This document shows, in pieces, positions 9,946 to 19,750 of a stretch of DNA of 64,000 nucleotides. The notes under the pieces are model-generated. The model worked only from the letters and a program-made list of their open reading frames with translations. It had not been told where the DNA came from and searched no databases. The DNA comes from Clusia tigrina (taxonomy: Eukaryota; Arthropoda; Insecta; Diptera; Clusiidae). Numbering within the stretch: the stretch's first letter is position 1; the number at the start of each line of letters is the position of its first letter. The position numbers and the translations under genes were made by a program. The stretch lies in assembly GCA_920105625.2 (NCBI GenBank), contig OV050031.1, forward strand, positions 48,277,425 through 48,341,424, read 5' to 3'.

Positions 9946-11100
9946 TTAGGAATTAAAAGATCTTGGAGATTTGTCCGCAAATTCTGGGGCTTCTAGGTAG
10001 TGAGGTCCTAAATATCTTAGTCGGGTACATATTAGACCTTTATAGTGGCATAGCAAATGCTCTGCTGTTTCCTCGTCCTCGTTACACAATCTACAATATT
10101 CGGTATAGCTGAATCGCATTTTCTGTAAGTATTTCAACACTGCAATGCCCAGTAAAAAATCCAGTGACTGTGAATGCCTATACGGCAGAGACTAAGTATA
10201 TCTATGGTTCTCTTGCGAGAAGGTTCTGGCATGAAGGTGTTAGCAACCCTAATATCTTTAAATTCCGTCCAATATTGGTGCGATTCTGCCTCAAGCCATT
10301 GCTTGATTTTAAGTTTGGTTGAACTCCAAGGCAACCTATAGAATGGTTCTGGTCCAGTAAAACTACTGGCAACTCCTTTTTTAGCGAGCTCAGCCCAGCT
10401 CCAACTCGTTCCGTTTTTGAGCCATCTGTGTACCACTTACTTATATACGGGTTTTGGTTTGCTCTGTTCCCAATTTACCCTATTTGGGAATGTAACTTTA
10501 AAATTCTGTTGGAAATTAAATTTAGTCTGACAGAAATCGCTGAGGATGAAGTTATTTTTAATAAATCCGGGCTCATCTTTGTACAAAATTTGCATGAGAC
10601 GTACTGCTTCTTTTTCGTTCTCTAAGATGAGCTTGGCCGCAAATTGCAGTTCTTCTTTCTTGGTGAACAAGCGAATTGGTGGAACGTCAAGGGCAGCGGT
10701 TGGCGTTGACCTCATAGCTCCTGATGCGTAGACACAAGCTAGTCGATGTACTCTGGTCATCTTTGTTTGTAGTATTACGTAGCTTGCTGCACCACACAGG
10801 TACAGCATATGCAATCGGTCTTGTAATTGCTATTTAAAACCACAGTGATATTCTTGGATTTGTCCACAGTACGTTCCCACTAAACTTTTCCTGGTTGTCG
10901 CTATAACCTTATGGTCATATTCAAGTGACTTCCAAAGTAGTTTCTCGTCAATCATAACTCCTAGGTATTTTTCCTCACTTGAGAAATGTATGGATTCACC
11001 AATAATGGAAGGTTCGCTAAAATTGCCTTTTAATGTTTTCCTGGTGCATATTACTATTGACGTTTTCTTAGGGTTGATATTTAGTCCCCACTTCATACAC
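9946..11100 (-). pseudogene. RNase-H-type LINE ORF2 remnant, thumb to C-terminus (copy c)
   Basis: The minus-strand reading begins abruptly at the thumb (MKWGLNINPKKTSIVICTRK), because the RT palm is deleted at 11100/11101 and joined to gypsy RT. It then has KYLGVMIDEKLLWKS, the RLACVYASGAMRSTPTAALD block, RNase H start WYTDGSKTERVGAG and the finger CRLCNEDEETAEHLLC, in several frames. The V-to-M change in the thumb is shared with copy d. Confidence 0.8.
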
Positions 11101-11810
11101 TCGCTGCCGCCAAAGAAAAGTTCGCTGATCCCCTGGACAAGGGAGTGATACGCCCATCATCGAGCCAATGGGCTAGTCCGCTACACATGGTACTAAAGCC
11201 GAATAGAAACTGGCGAGCCACTGGCGACTACCGCCGCGTGCACCTTGCCAGATGGATACCCATTGCCGATCTCGAGGGCCTGATCCAGGAGAGCCGGGGA
11301 AAAGTCTTCTCTGTAATCGACCAGCAGAAAGACTTCTACCAAATCCCGGTCGCGAAAGCTGACATCCCGAAAACGGCTATCACAACGCCATTTGGCCTCT
11401 TCGAGTTCGTGGGATGCCATTAGGCTTGCGTAACTCTGCGCAAACGCTGCAGCGGGTAATTAATCATCTGCTGAGAAAACATAGACGACGAAAACATCGT
11501 ATCTGAGACGCATGACGAACACCTACACCATTTGAGCGAACTGTTTGAGAAGCTGAAAGCGGCGAATCTGCGCATCAACCTGGACAAATGTCAACTCTGT
11601 GTTCGAGAGGTTATCTTTGCTGGATATCGGGTCTGCAAAGAGGGGTTTAGGCCACCGTGCTGAAGGATCGAGGTGATCGACGCATTTCCAAGTCCGGCAG
11701 ACTACACAGCTGAGACGTGTTCTGGGTATGCTCAACTTCTACCGCCGTTGTATTCCGCATGCAGCTGAACTACAGGCCCCGCTCAACGAACTTCTGAAGT
11801 ACATTTCGAA
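11101..11810 (+). pseudogene. Ty3/gypsy RT remnant (copy c)
   Basis: RT blocks SSSQWASPLHMV, VFSVIDQQKDFYQIPV and FGLFEFVGCH are kept; a TAG follows the latter. Later blocks include the altered IDD box and KLKAANLRINLDKCQLC. A change gives PPC-stop in place of PPRSR near 11657. Protease is absent. Confidence 0.8.
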
Positions 11811-12595
11811 AGTCCTGGAGAAATGGGAAAGTCCTGGAGAAATGGGGGAAGATTGAATCCAAATTGGCAGAGATGGTGATGGAACACCTCTTGTCCAATG
11901 CGGATGCTTCTTCCTCTGGCTTCTCCAATGTGGTACGGGGGTGCAGGGTGTTCAGGTGTGACGATCGGCCGTCGACTCCTCGGCAAGTGCACAGCTAAGA
12001 TTAGCGAAGCATGATTCCAAGGCCAACAAGATTCCAGAGGACACGGACCTTCAGGAAGAAGTCTACAACAGGGTACCAATGCTGAAGGTGGTGCAGATTA
12101 ATCTGCAGCATTCTAAGAGTGCATCAGATAACTTTGCCGTTTTTCTGGGTGAAGAAGACGCGGACATCGGCATTGTGCAGGAGCCATGCCGATGTCCGCC
12201 CTATCGACCTGTACATTAAGAACGTAGCCTGCAACAGTGCGCTAAGGTTAAAAGCGACAAACTGCTGGTCTGAGCGAACGTACGGTCATGGTAAGGTGCT
12301 ATACACAGTGTGCCGAGGGAATTAACACAAATGACGACAGATTACATAGTACCACAACTGGGCTTTAAAAAGGACTTCAAGGTTAGATTTCCCTCAAGAA
12401 AAAACTCCAAATGGAGTACGATACACCCATTTATACGGACGGGCCAAAAATGGACCTGGGCGTGGGGGCGGGGGTCTTTTCTCCGCACGCTAACATTAAC
12501 TACTGTACACGCCTACCCGATACAGCTACAGTTTTTCAGGCGGAAGTACTCGCGATCAGAGAGGCAGATCACCCACCACATTAGAGAAGGGCAGA
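11811..12595 (+). mobile_element. LOA deletion derivative (unit 3)
   Basis: A short ORF1 piece (KIESKLAEMVMEHLLSN, then a deletion inside the CRVFRCDDRPS block) runs into the ORF1 end and endonuclease start MLKVVQINLQHSKSASDNF and IVQEPC. The pre-RNase-H tether and a truncated RNase H (YTDGPKMDLGVGAG, Ser to Pro) follow. RT is absent. Confidence 0.75.
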
Positions 12596-12826
12596 ATTAC
12601 AAGAAAGGTGAGAAAAGAAAAAGAAAATAACTTGGAAACCGTAGTTCGATTTTTGCATGGTTGTACTATCAAACTCGTTATAAATCGCTCTTATACTGGG
12701 GGCTAGACCAATTAGCAAACCAGCAAAATAATATAATTGAACCAACAGCGAGTCAGTGGAGTGTTGCTATTAAAAAATGATGGAAGCACGCTCTGTTGAC
12801 TCCAGGAAGCCATTCGCATATTCGCC

Positions 12827-13049
12827 AGTAGTTTAGTTAAAAAGAACGGAAATATTCGTTTTTCTGTAGATTGCAGAAAGATTAAGGTACTATAAAAAAC
12901 AGCTGGCTGTTATATAGGTTTGATGACACATTGGATACGCCATCTGGGGCAAGATTTTTCTCTATTAGGACCATTTATGGTTTATGCCCTCAGTACTTTC
13001 AATGCAGCTACATTCAATCGATTAATAAATGTAACGTTTTTACAATGGC
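12827..13049 (+). pseudogene. Fossil of a second Ty3/gypsy RT (unit 3)
   Basis: Same fossil as in units 1 and 2, more decayed: the Met codon in NMRFSVD is changed and one base is lost shortly after DCRKIK. No gene is seen in the flanking 12596-12826 and 13050-13548. Confidence 0.5.
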
Positions 13050-13548
13050 CTCCACTTTAAAATATGCATTTTCTATCTCGAATGTATATAACCCGTAAAA
13101 TACGGTAACAGCTGTTTTGAAACTAAAGTCGTAAGGAAAGTCGAATTCCTTGTTTATAACAATTTAACCTAACACAGGATTAAGAATAAAATGAGTAAAT
13201 AAGAAAAATACACTTTACCTTTCCCTGTGCGTGCGAGTTAAATAAGTTTTTATTCAGAAATCATCAATAGGAGTTGATTTTAATGGAGGGGGCGTGGCCT
13301 TTATATGATCGTCTCCATTTCTTGTGAATGGTTTTGCAGCGGCAATATACTGTTTCATAAAAAATGCTGTCCAAAAACTTGACATAGGTCTTAATTTTAA
13401 ACATGTATCAATAGAAGGCATGCTACTACGGACCTATTGTAGACTAGATTAGATTAGAGAAGAGACCAGCGGGATCTAGCCACCAAGTCACTGCTGCCTC
13501 AAATGGGCCTATTGTGACACACTTAATCTTCTGAGAGTCTAGTATTCA
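13050..13548. other. AT-rich spacer, no gene seen (unit 3)
   Basis: Spacer homologous to units 1 and 2, lacking a segment that contains tctacgggcaattttcggta. Nothing recognisable except the probable LINE 3' untranslated end on the right. Confidence 0.55.
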
Positions 13549-14703
13549 TTAGGAATTAAAAGATCTTGGAGATTTGTCCGCAAATTCTGGGGCTTCTAGG
13601 TAGTGAGGACCTAAATATCTTAGTCGGGTACATATTAGACCTTTATAGTGGCATAGCAAATGCTCTGCTGTTTTCTCGTCCTCGTTACACAATCTACAAT
13701 ATTCGGTATAGCTGAATCGCATTTCCTGTAAGTATTTCAACACTGCAATGCCCAGTAAAAAATCCAGTGACTGTGAATGCCTATACGGCAGAGACTAAGT
13801 CTATCTATGGTTCTCTTGCGAGAAGGTTCTGGCATGAAGGTGTTAGCAACCCTTATATCTTTAAATTCCGTCCAATATTGGTGCGATTCTGCCTCAAGCC
13901 ATTGCTTGATTTTAAGTTTGGTTGAACTCCAAGGCAACCTATAGAATGGTTCTGGTCCAGTAAAACTACTGGCAACTCCTTTTTTAGCGAGCTCAGCCCA
14001 GCTCCAACTCGTTCCGTTTTTGAGCCATCTGTGTACCACTTACTTATATACGGGTTTTGGTTTGCTCTGTTCCCAATTTACCCTATTTGGGAATGTAACT
14101 TTAAAATTCTGTTGGAAATTAAATTTAGTCTGACAGAAATCGCTGAGGATGAAGTTATTTTTAATAAATCCGGGCTCATCTTTGTACAAAATTTGCATGA
14201 GACGTACTGCTTCTTTTTCGTTCTCTAAGATGAGCTTGGCCGCAAATTGCAGTTCTTCTTTCTTGGTGAACAAGCGAATTGGTGGAACGTCAAGGGCAGC
14301 AGTTGGCGTTGACCTCATAGCTCCTGATGCGTAGACACAAGCTAGTCGATGTACTCTGGTCATCTTTGTTTGTAGTATTACTTAGCTTGCTGCACCACAC
14401 AGGTACAGCATATGCAATCGGTCTTGTAATTGCTATTTAAAACCACAGTGATATTCTTGGATTTGTCCACAGTACGTTCCCACTAAACTTTTCCTGGTTG
14501 TCGCTATAACCTTATGGTCATATTCAGGTGACTTCCAAAGTAGTTTCTCGTCAATCATAACTCCTAGGTATTTTTCCTCACTTGAGAAATGTATGGATTC
14601 ACCAATAATGGAAGGTTCGCTAAAATTGCCTTTTAATGTTTTCCTGGTGCATATTACTATTGACGTTATCTTAGGGTTGATATTTAGTCCCCACTTCATA
14701 CAC
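13549..14703 (-). pseudogene. RNase-H-type LINE ORF2 remnant, thumb to C-terminus (copy d)
   Basis: Like copy c: thumb WGLNINPKITSIVICTR (K to I), block RLACVYASGAMRSTPTAALD, RNase H start WYTDGSKTERVGAG near 14035, and finger CRLCNEDEKTAEHLLC. RT palm deleted at the junction with gypsy RT. Frame breaks make it non-functional. Confidence 0.8.
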
Positions 14704-15413
14704 TCGCTGCCGCCAAAGAAAAGTTCGCTGATCCCCTGGACAAGGGAGTGATACGCCCATCATCGAGCCAATGGGCTAGTCCGCTACACATGGTACTAAA
14801 GCCGAATAGAAACTGGCGAGTCGTTGGCGACTACCGCCGCGTGCACCTTGCCAGATGGATACCCATTGCCGATCTCGAGGGCCTGATCCAGGAGAGCCGG
14901 GGAAAAGTCTTCTCTGTAATCGACCAGCAGAAAGACTTCTACCAAATCCCGGTCGCGAAAGCTGACATCCCGAAAACGGCTATCACAACGCCATTCGGCC
15001 TCTTCGAGTTCGTGGGATGCCATTAGGCTTGCGTAACTCTGCGCAAACGCTGCAGCGGGTAATTAATCATCTGCTGAGAAAACATAGACGACCTGCTCAT
15101 CGTATCTGAGACGCATGACGAACACCTACACCATTTGAGCGAACTGTTTGAGAAGCTGAAAGCGGCGAATCTGCGCATCAACCTGCACAAATGTCAACTC
15201 TGTGTTCGAGAGGTTATCTTTGCTGGATATCGGGTCTGCAAAGAGGGGTTTAGGCCACCGCGCTCAAGGATCGAGGTGATCGACGCCTTTCCAAGTCCGG
15301 CAGACTACACAGCTGAGACGTTTTCTGGGTATGCTCAACTTCTACCGCCGTTGTATTCCGCATGCAGCTGAACTACAGGCCCCGCTCAACGAACTTCTGA
15401 AGTACAATTCGAA
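14704..15413 (+). pseudogene. Ty3/gypsy RT remnant (copy d, best-preserved RT)
   Basis: RT reads SSSQWASPLHMVLKPN, NWRVVGDYRRVHLAR, VFSVIDQQKDFYQIPV and FGLFEFVGCH, then a stop. In the next frame GLRNSAQTLQRVINHLLR is present. Only this copy preserves IDDLLIVSETHDEHL, the expected catalytic box with hydrophobic residues after the two Asp; the other three units read IDDENIVS. It ends at aagtacaattcgaa (15400-15413). Confidence 0.85.
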
Positions 15414-15922
15414 AGTCCTGGAGAAATGGGAAAGTCCTGGAGAAATGGGGGAAGATTGAATCCAAATTGGCAGAGATGGTGATGGAATACCTCTTGTCCA
15501 ATGCGGATGCTTCTCCCTCTGGCGTCGACTCCTCCAATGTGGTACGGGGGTGCAGGGTGTTCAGGTGCGACGATCGGCCGTCGAAGGAACTCCTCGGCAA
15601 GTGCATAGCTAAGATTAGCGAAGCATGGGAAGGCTTAAGGCTTAAGCTGATAACAGCCGGGGATATCCCAAGACCGAGAGCCCGTATTTGGCTACCCATA
15701 CTGAAGCTCGAGGACGGGAAGGTGCTCCAGCTATTACAGCGGCAAAACCCCAATATGCCAATGAACGACTGGGCGAACATCAAGAATGAAGGTGCCCAGC
15801 CGACTGTAAAATGCGTTTTGGCGTTAAGTACGCAAAATTAAAAATCTTCCGCCCGACCGAGGGCGACGCGGATGAGTTGGAGGAGGCCAACAAGATTCCA
15901 GAGGACACGGACCTTCAGGAAT
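15414..15922 (+). mobile_element. LOA ORF1 internal fragment inserted in gypsy pol (copy d)
   Basis: Same 509-bp fragment as in unit 1: ORF1 blocks AEMVMEYLLSN, KISEAWEGLRLKLITAGDI and LLQRQNPNMPMNDW, then KYAKLKIFRPTEGDADE in a shifted frame. It lies between two 14-base boxes, aagtacaattcgaa at 15400-15413 and 15923-15936. Confidence 0.75.
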
Positions 15923-15995
15923 AAGTACAATTCGAAGAAGAAGGCGGCGATCAGCTGGACGACGCAAACGGAGCAAGCATTCCAGCACTGTAAGG
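15923..15995 (+). pseudogene. Ty3/gypsy pol connection-domain remnant (copy d)
   Basis: Reads KYNSKKKAAISWTTQTEQAF, then QHCK, restoring the gypsy frame interrupted by the LOA ORF1 fragment, before LTR-like sequence begins. Confidence 0.7.
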
Positions 15996-16152
15996 TTATG
16001 TTGTGAGTTAGAATCAAGCTGCCTGCGAGTAGTTAACTCACAGGCTTGACCAACTGACACCAATTAGCAGGTGTGAAACTGGAACACCAGAAAGGTCAGT
16101 ATGTAGACTGAAAGTGCTCGTTGTAAATAGAATATAAGATTATGATTTAAAG
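15996..16152 (+). mobile_element. Gypsy LTR, left part (unit 4)
   Basis: Non-coding, with tataagat near the end. The last 11 bases, atgatttaaag (16142-16152), are the left target-site duplication of the LOA copy, differing at one position from the right copy atgattttaag (18591-18601). The unit 1 left copy (2500-2510) is identical to the right one. Confidence 0.6.
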
Positions 16153-16594
16153 GGTTAAGGGGGTAGTCCTCAGGGTAGTGATATGCGTAATATAGTCCTA
16201 TGTTGGATCCTTAGCCAATCCTCTACCAAGACCGTTAGTGCGTGACGATGAGTCACATCCTGCTCGAGGTGACCCTGCCACTTACTGAACACAACGGATC
16301 TAGACTGGAAAGTCAATAAACGCTCCCCGCCCCCCTAATCCAGGGTGTTATGCGTGTCCGTGCCTATTGGATAGGTTTTGCAGTCAGGGGGTTATTCGCG
16401 TAGACTGTATTCGAACGGCGCCTCTCCGAAACCAGGCCGCATCGGGGAGTAACGGTGGCCTTACTGTGGCATAGGGCTCTGGCACGGTGCACCGCCATTT
16501 CCCTAAAAAAGCCTTGACTGCCCAAGCCTTCGGGGGAGGGCAGTCGTACGAAAAAGATGGAAAAATACAAAAAAAGACATAAAAACACCCCCCG

Positions 16595-17310
16595 GTGCTT
16601 TGCACCACGCACTCAGAGGATGAGTTGCTGGCCTCCAGTCAGGAGACCATGGAAGCTGACGATGGCAAGAGCACGTCGGCAAACAGTGAACCCACTGCTA
16701 GCACAAGCAGTGCAACAACAACAACACTAACAAAAACAAACATGTCGGTAGCGGCGAAGAAGGACTCTAAAAGTATCAAATTGTTGTCGATGAGTACGAG
16801 TAGTACCAAATCTCCCTCCCAGAAAAGGCGACGAAGCGAAACAGGTCACAGGATGTGACGTTTTCGGCTTCAGAGAGACACAAGGTCGCCAAAACATCTA
16901 CACCAACAGAGGGTCCATCGACGAGCACAAGGCGACCATACAACGAAGTGGCTAGGGATGAGCTACATGTGGCGCTCATCGACGATATAACCAAGGTTGG
17001 GGGGGGGGGGGGGTTGGGAAGTCCTGGAGAAATGGGGGAAGATTGAATCCAAATTGGCAGAGATGGTGATGGAACACCTCTTGTCCAATGCGGATGCTTC
17101 TCCCTCTGGCTTCGACTCCTCCAATGTGGTACGGGGATGTAGGGTGTTCAGGTGTGACGATCGGCCGTCGACTCCTCGGCAAGTGCACAGCTAAGATTAG
17201 CGAAGCATGATTCCAAGGCCAACAAGATTCCAGAGGACACGGACCTTCAGGAAGAAGTCTCCAAAGCGCCTGCACAACAGGGTACCGATGCTGAAGGTGG
17301 TGCAGATTAA
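16595..17310 (+). pseudogene. LOA ORF1 (Gag-like), broken
   Basis: The N-terminal half is low-complexity: SEDELLASSQETMEADD, then Ser/Thr-rich, then RRPYNEVARDELHVALIDD. A run of G (about 16998-17012) encodes Gly and is a likely slippage site. The conserved middle (VLEKWGKIESKLAEMVMEHL) follows but is cut after VFRCDDRPS, losing the KELLGKYIAK to PTVKC part found in the 15414 fragment. The end reads KAPAQQGTDAEGGAD then TAA (17308-17310), overlapping the ORF2 start. ORF1 proteins of this group bind element RNA in the cytoplasm and nucleus. The start codon is not certain; frames change at least twice. Confidence 0.7.
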
Positions 17311-17427
17311 TCTGCAGCATTCTAAGAGTGCATCAGATAACTTTGCCGTTTTTCTGGGTGAAGAAGACGCGGACATCGGCATTGTGCAGGAGCCATGCCG
17401 ATGTCCGACCTATCGACCTGTACATTA
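17288..17427 (+). pseudogene. LOA ORF2, endonuclease N-terminus only
   Basis: ATG at 17288 overlaps the end of ORF1 by 23 nt. MLKVVQINLQHSKSASDNF and DIGIVQEPC are the first two conserved blocks of the AP-type endonuclease; the Glu of VQEPC is the metal-binding residue. A stop follows after about 46 residues, and the remaining endonuclease and all of RT are deleted. The next recognisable block is the tether before RNase H (about 17430-17617). Confidence 0.75.
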
Positions 17428-17617
17428 AGAACGTAGCCTGCAACAGTGCGCTAAGGTTAAAAGCGACAAACTGCTGGTCTGAGCGAACGTACGGTCATGG
17501 TAAGGTGCTATACACAGTGCCGAGGGAATTAACACAAATGACGACAGATTACATAGTACCACAACTAGACTTCAAAAAGGACTTCAAGGTTAGATTTCCC
17601 TCAAGAAAAAACTCCAA

Positions 17618-18022
17618 ATGGAGTACGATATACCCATTTATACGGACGGGTCAAAAATGGACCTGGGCGTGGGGGCGGGGGTCTTTTCTCCGCACGCTAA
17701 CATTAACTACTGTACACGCCTACCCGATACAGCTACAGTTTTTCAGGCGGAAGTACTCGCGAACAGAGAGGCATGTCGACAGATCACCCACCACATTAGA
17801 GAAGGGCAGAGGGGCACGGTTGCTATTTTTGTGGACAGCCAGGCTGCCATAAAAGCCCTTCAATCAAACACCATCAACTCCAGACTGGTCAGACAGTGCA
17901 GGGAGGAACTTGGGGCGCTAGGTCACCATGCTGACATCACAATCATCTGGGTCCCCGGACAGAGGAATATAGATGGAAATGAGAAGGCTGATGAATTGGC
18001 GCACAGAGGAGCCTCGATCTAA
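17618..18022 (+). pseudogene. LOA ORF2, RNase H domain (intact domain, orphan)
   Basis: All four RNase H acidic residues are visible in order: Asp in IYTDGSKMDLGVGAG, Glu in VFQAEVLANREACRQI, Asp in AIFVDSQAAIKAL, Asp in GNEKADELAHRG; also ITIIWVPGQRNIDGNEKAD. This is the only unit in which the domain is uninterrupted for 134 residues. The other three lose everything after the Glu block. It is detached from RT by the deletion, and a stop follows at SI-stop. In the intact family it removes RNA from the RNA/DNA hybrid. Confidence 0.8.
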
Positions 18023-18027
18023 CCCAT

Positions 18028-18468
18028 GTGGAACTAGTACCTGTTTCCATTGTTGCGATTAAGAGGGGCATCTACATGCACTGTCTTACCTTAGCGGGAA
18101 ATAGATGGAGGACACTTACAACATGTAATACATCCCGGGCGACCTCGCCAGTCTTTAACACAGGGAAATCTAGGGATCTCATAAATAGGGACCGCATGGA
18201 CACCAGCCGCCTCACGGAGGCCTTTACGGGTCACTGGCTCGTGGGTACTCATGCAGAGAAATTGCAGAGACCGTACAATACCCATTGTAGAAGTTGTGGA
18301 AATTCAGAAGAGAAGGAAACCTTAATCCATTTTCTTTGCGAATGCCCGGCTTTGGCGGCCGCAAGAAATAGAACACTAGGAAACTATTTCCTAGCGAGTT
18401 TATTCGATCTCTCGGATGTAAAACCGAAAGATTTTTTAAGATACCTAAACTCCACAGAGTGGATTTAG
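18028..18468 (+). pseudogene. LOA ORF2, C-terminal region with zinc-finger-like motif
   Basis: The fragment has RLTEAFTGHWLVGTHAEKL followed by HCRSCGNSEEKETLIHFLCECPAL, a Cys-x2-Cys...His-x3-Cys-x-Cys arrangement typical of the end of RNase-H-type LINE ORF2, then RNRTLGNYFLASLFDL and KDFLRYLNSTEWI before the stop. The role in the family is thought to be nucleic-acid binding. A 3' untranslated region of about 120 bases follows to 18590. Confidence 0.75.
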
Positions 18469-18601
18469 TGAACAATCCATCGTTTTCTCCGGCGTTAGGA
18501 GAGGTTTTGGTATCAAAACGTCGTTAAGGCGATGATTGTGATCCATGTGAGGACTGACTTGGATCAGCCACTGAAACCACCCAACCAACCATGATTTTAA
18601 G

Positions 18602-18749
18602 AATAAAAAGAGGCTTGATGTTTTAACGTAAAAGAGTGACGTAGTGTTTTATTTAACAAGAGTGATTTTAGGTCTGCAGCTACATGCGCGCTCAGGACAG
18701 GCAGCAAGAGGACGCTCCCCGAGGACACCAGCAATTACGGTCCCCAACA
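18602..18749 (+). mobile_element. Gypsy LTR, right part, with AATAAA
   Basis: Begins with aataaaaagaggc directly after the right target-site duplication, so it continues the left part that ends in tataagatt. TATA box, AATAAA and then about 140 bases fit the U3-R-U5 order. The end is placed before tttggcacagccggt; a CA end at about 18748 is an inference. Confidence 0.55.
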
Positions 18750-18752
18750 TTT

Positions 18753-18806
18753 TGGCACAGCCGGTCCTAAGGACCTACAGGAGGAATCCCAGGGTAAGGA
18801 ACCCTG
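18753..18806 (+). promoter_or_regulatory. Possible primer-binding site and leader hairpins of an LTR element
   Basis: TGGCACAGCCGGT at 18753 has the TGG start expected of a primer-binding site and resembles sites complementary to tRNA-Ser ends, though imperfectly. It runs into the palindrome GGTCCTAAGGACC (18763-18775) and a second hairpin CAGGGT-aagga-ACCCTG (18790-18806). Assignment is by position after the LTR and is tentative. Confidence 0.4.
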
Positions 18807-19750
18807 AAGCAGGGAAGCATCCTGCAACAACCCATAACCCAGAGCGGAGGACCCTGAAGGGGAGATGTCATCAGACTGGATAATGGTGAGTAGAGAGTAT
18901 AGTAGCGTAGTTTAAGTAGATACTTCTCCGACCCTGAAGGTGCCGTAGCGCTGGTCAAAGAAGTTGCAACATATAGGCGCGTTTACGCTGTTGCACGCAG
19001 ATTTGTATGGGCAACCATACGCCGTCAGCATTATAGGACGGTCTATGTATGTCGTCCTAGCTGTGACGATTTTTTTTGTAAGGGAATCGTGTTTGTCGAT
19101 AGGGACATTTATATTGTTTTTAAATTGTTTTAATTTATAGTGTTTTAAAATTGATTTAAATATTTCGCATTGTAAGTTTAGGGTATTTGGTGAAAATATT
19201 TCAAGAGGTGCAGACAACACGTGTTATTGCATTAAAGTTTTTGTAGTTCAGAAACTACGATTTCTGTAGCAATATTGAAGAAAAAATTTAAATCCTATTA
19301 TTACGTGGCGCATACGTTACGGGTTTATTTTTGAATATGGATTAAAATTTCTGGGAATGAATCAAGACACTTTTGCCTGTAAATCCAATTTCGGTTTTTG
19401 CGAGCATATAGCTTTTTCTATGGATTTTTGGGAGTATTAAAGATGGTGAGAGGAAATCAAGGAGTATCTGGGAGGAAGTCAAGAACCAATTTGCATTGAT
19501 GGAAGCGGATATGGAACTTGTGATGAAAAACAAGTAAAGCAGAAAATATATATATAAAGATGGAATTTACGTTGGAATGCTGTTTAATAAATTTGTTATG
19601 ATCGAATCATTAGATTAAGATGTCTGATAATGTTGGTATTATTATTTGAAACTAGCATAAATAAAAAAATTTTGTATGAGTTGAAGTGTATTTTTTTTGT
19701 AGAAATATGTATTGTAGAAAAAACTGCTTAGTCATAATGATGCCGCTGTC
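18807..19750. other. Unassigned leader or decayed gag N-terminus
   Basis: AT-rich, with no conserved block. A short piece at about 19430-19515 reads KSRSIWEEVKNQFALMEADM, which could be decayed gag, but no family match can be claimed. It lies between the LTR/leader and the gag zinc knuckles, where gag matrix and capsid would be expected. Confidence 0.4.

Larger units (their letters stand above)
6126..10795. repeat. Tandem mosaic unit 2 (4670 bp)
   Basis: Collinear with unit 1 up to about 8404. There the LOA ORF1 fragment passes directly into the ORF1-end/endonuclease junction, skipping the LTR, LOA leader and ORF1 N-terminus. The missing 1455 bp lies between two direct LOA repeats sharing cacggaccttcaggaa, so this unit looks like a unit-1-type unit that lost sequence by recombination between those repeats. 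Confidence 0.9.
10796..14398. repeat. Tandem mosaic unit 3 (3603 bp)
   Basis: Shares with unit 4 the deletion that joins the LINE thumb directly to gypsy RT (cttcatacac then tcgctgccgcc), removing the LINE RT palm and gypsy protease of units 1-2. It also lacks the LTR and much of LOA ORF1, and has a short deletion in the spacer near 13273. Confidence 0.9.
16153..18590 (+). mobile_element. LOA-clade LINE, internally deleted, with 11-bp target-site duplication
   Basis: Full ends with an internal deletion: leader from ggttaaggggg, ORF1, endonuclease start, no RT, complete RNase H, C-terminal finger, 3' untranslated region and a short ccaaccaacc tail. The TSD (16142-16152 / 18591-18601) and the tetranucleotide-type tail are typical of LOA-clade LINEs. 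At 2438 bp it is well under the usual 4-6 kb. As it lacks RT it would need another copy to move it. Confidence 0.85.
14399..18601. repeat. Tandem mosaic unit 4 (about 4.2 kb, right end of array)
   Basis: Starts with the same acaggtacagc boundary as the other units. It has the unit-3-type LINE/gypsy junction but keeps the gypsy connection, LTR, LOA leader and ORF1 N-terminus like unit 1. Its LOA copy alone retains complete RNase H, C-terminus and 3' tail. It lacks the spacer and ends at the right target-site duplication. Confidence 0.85.
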
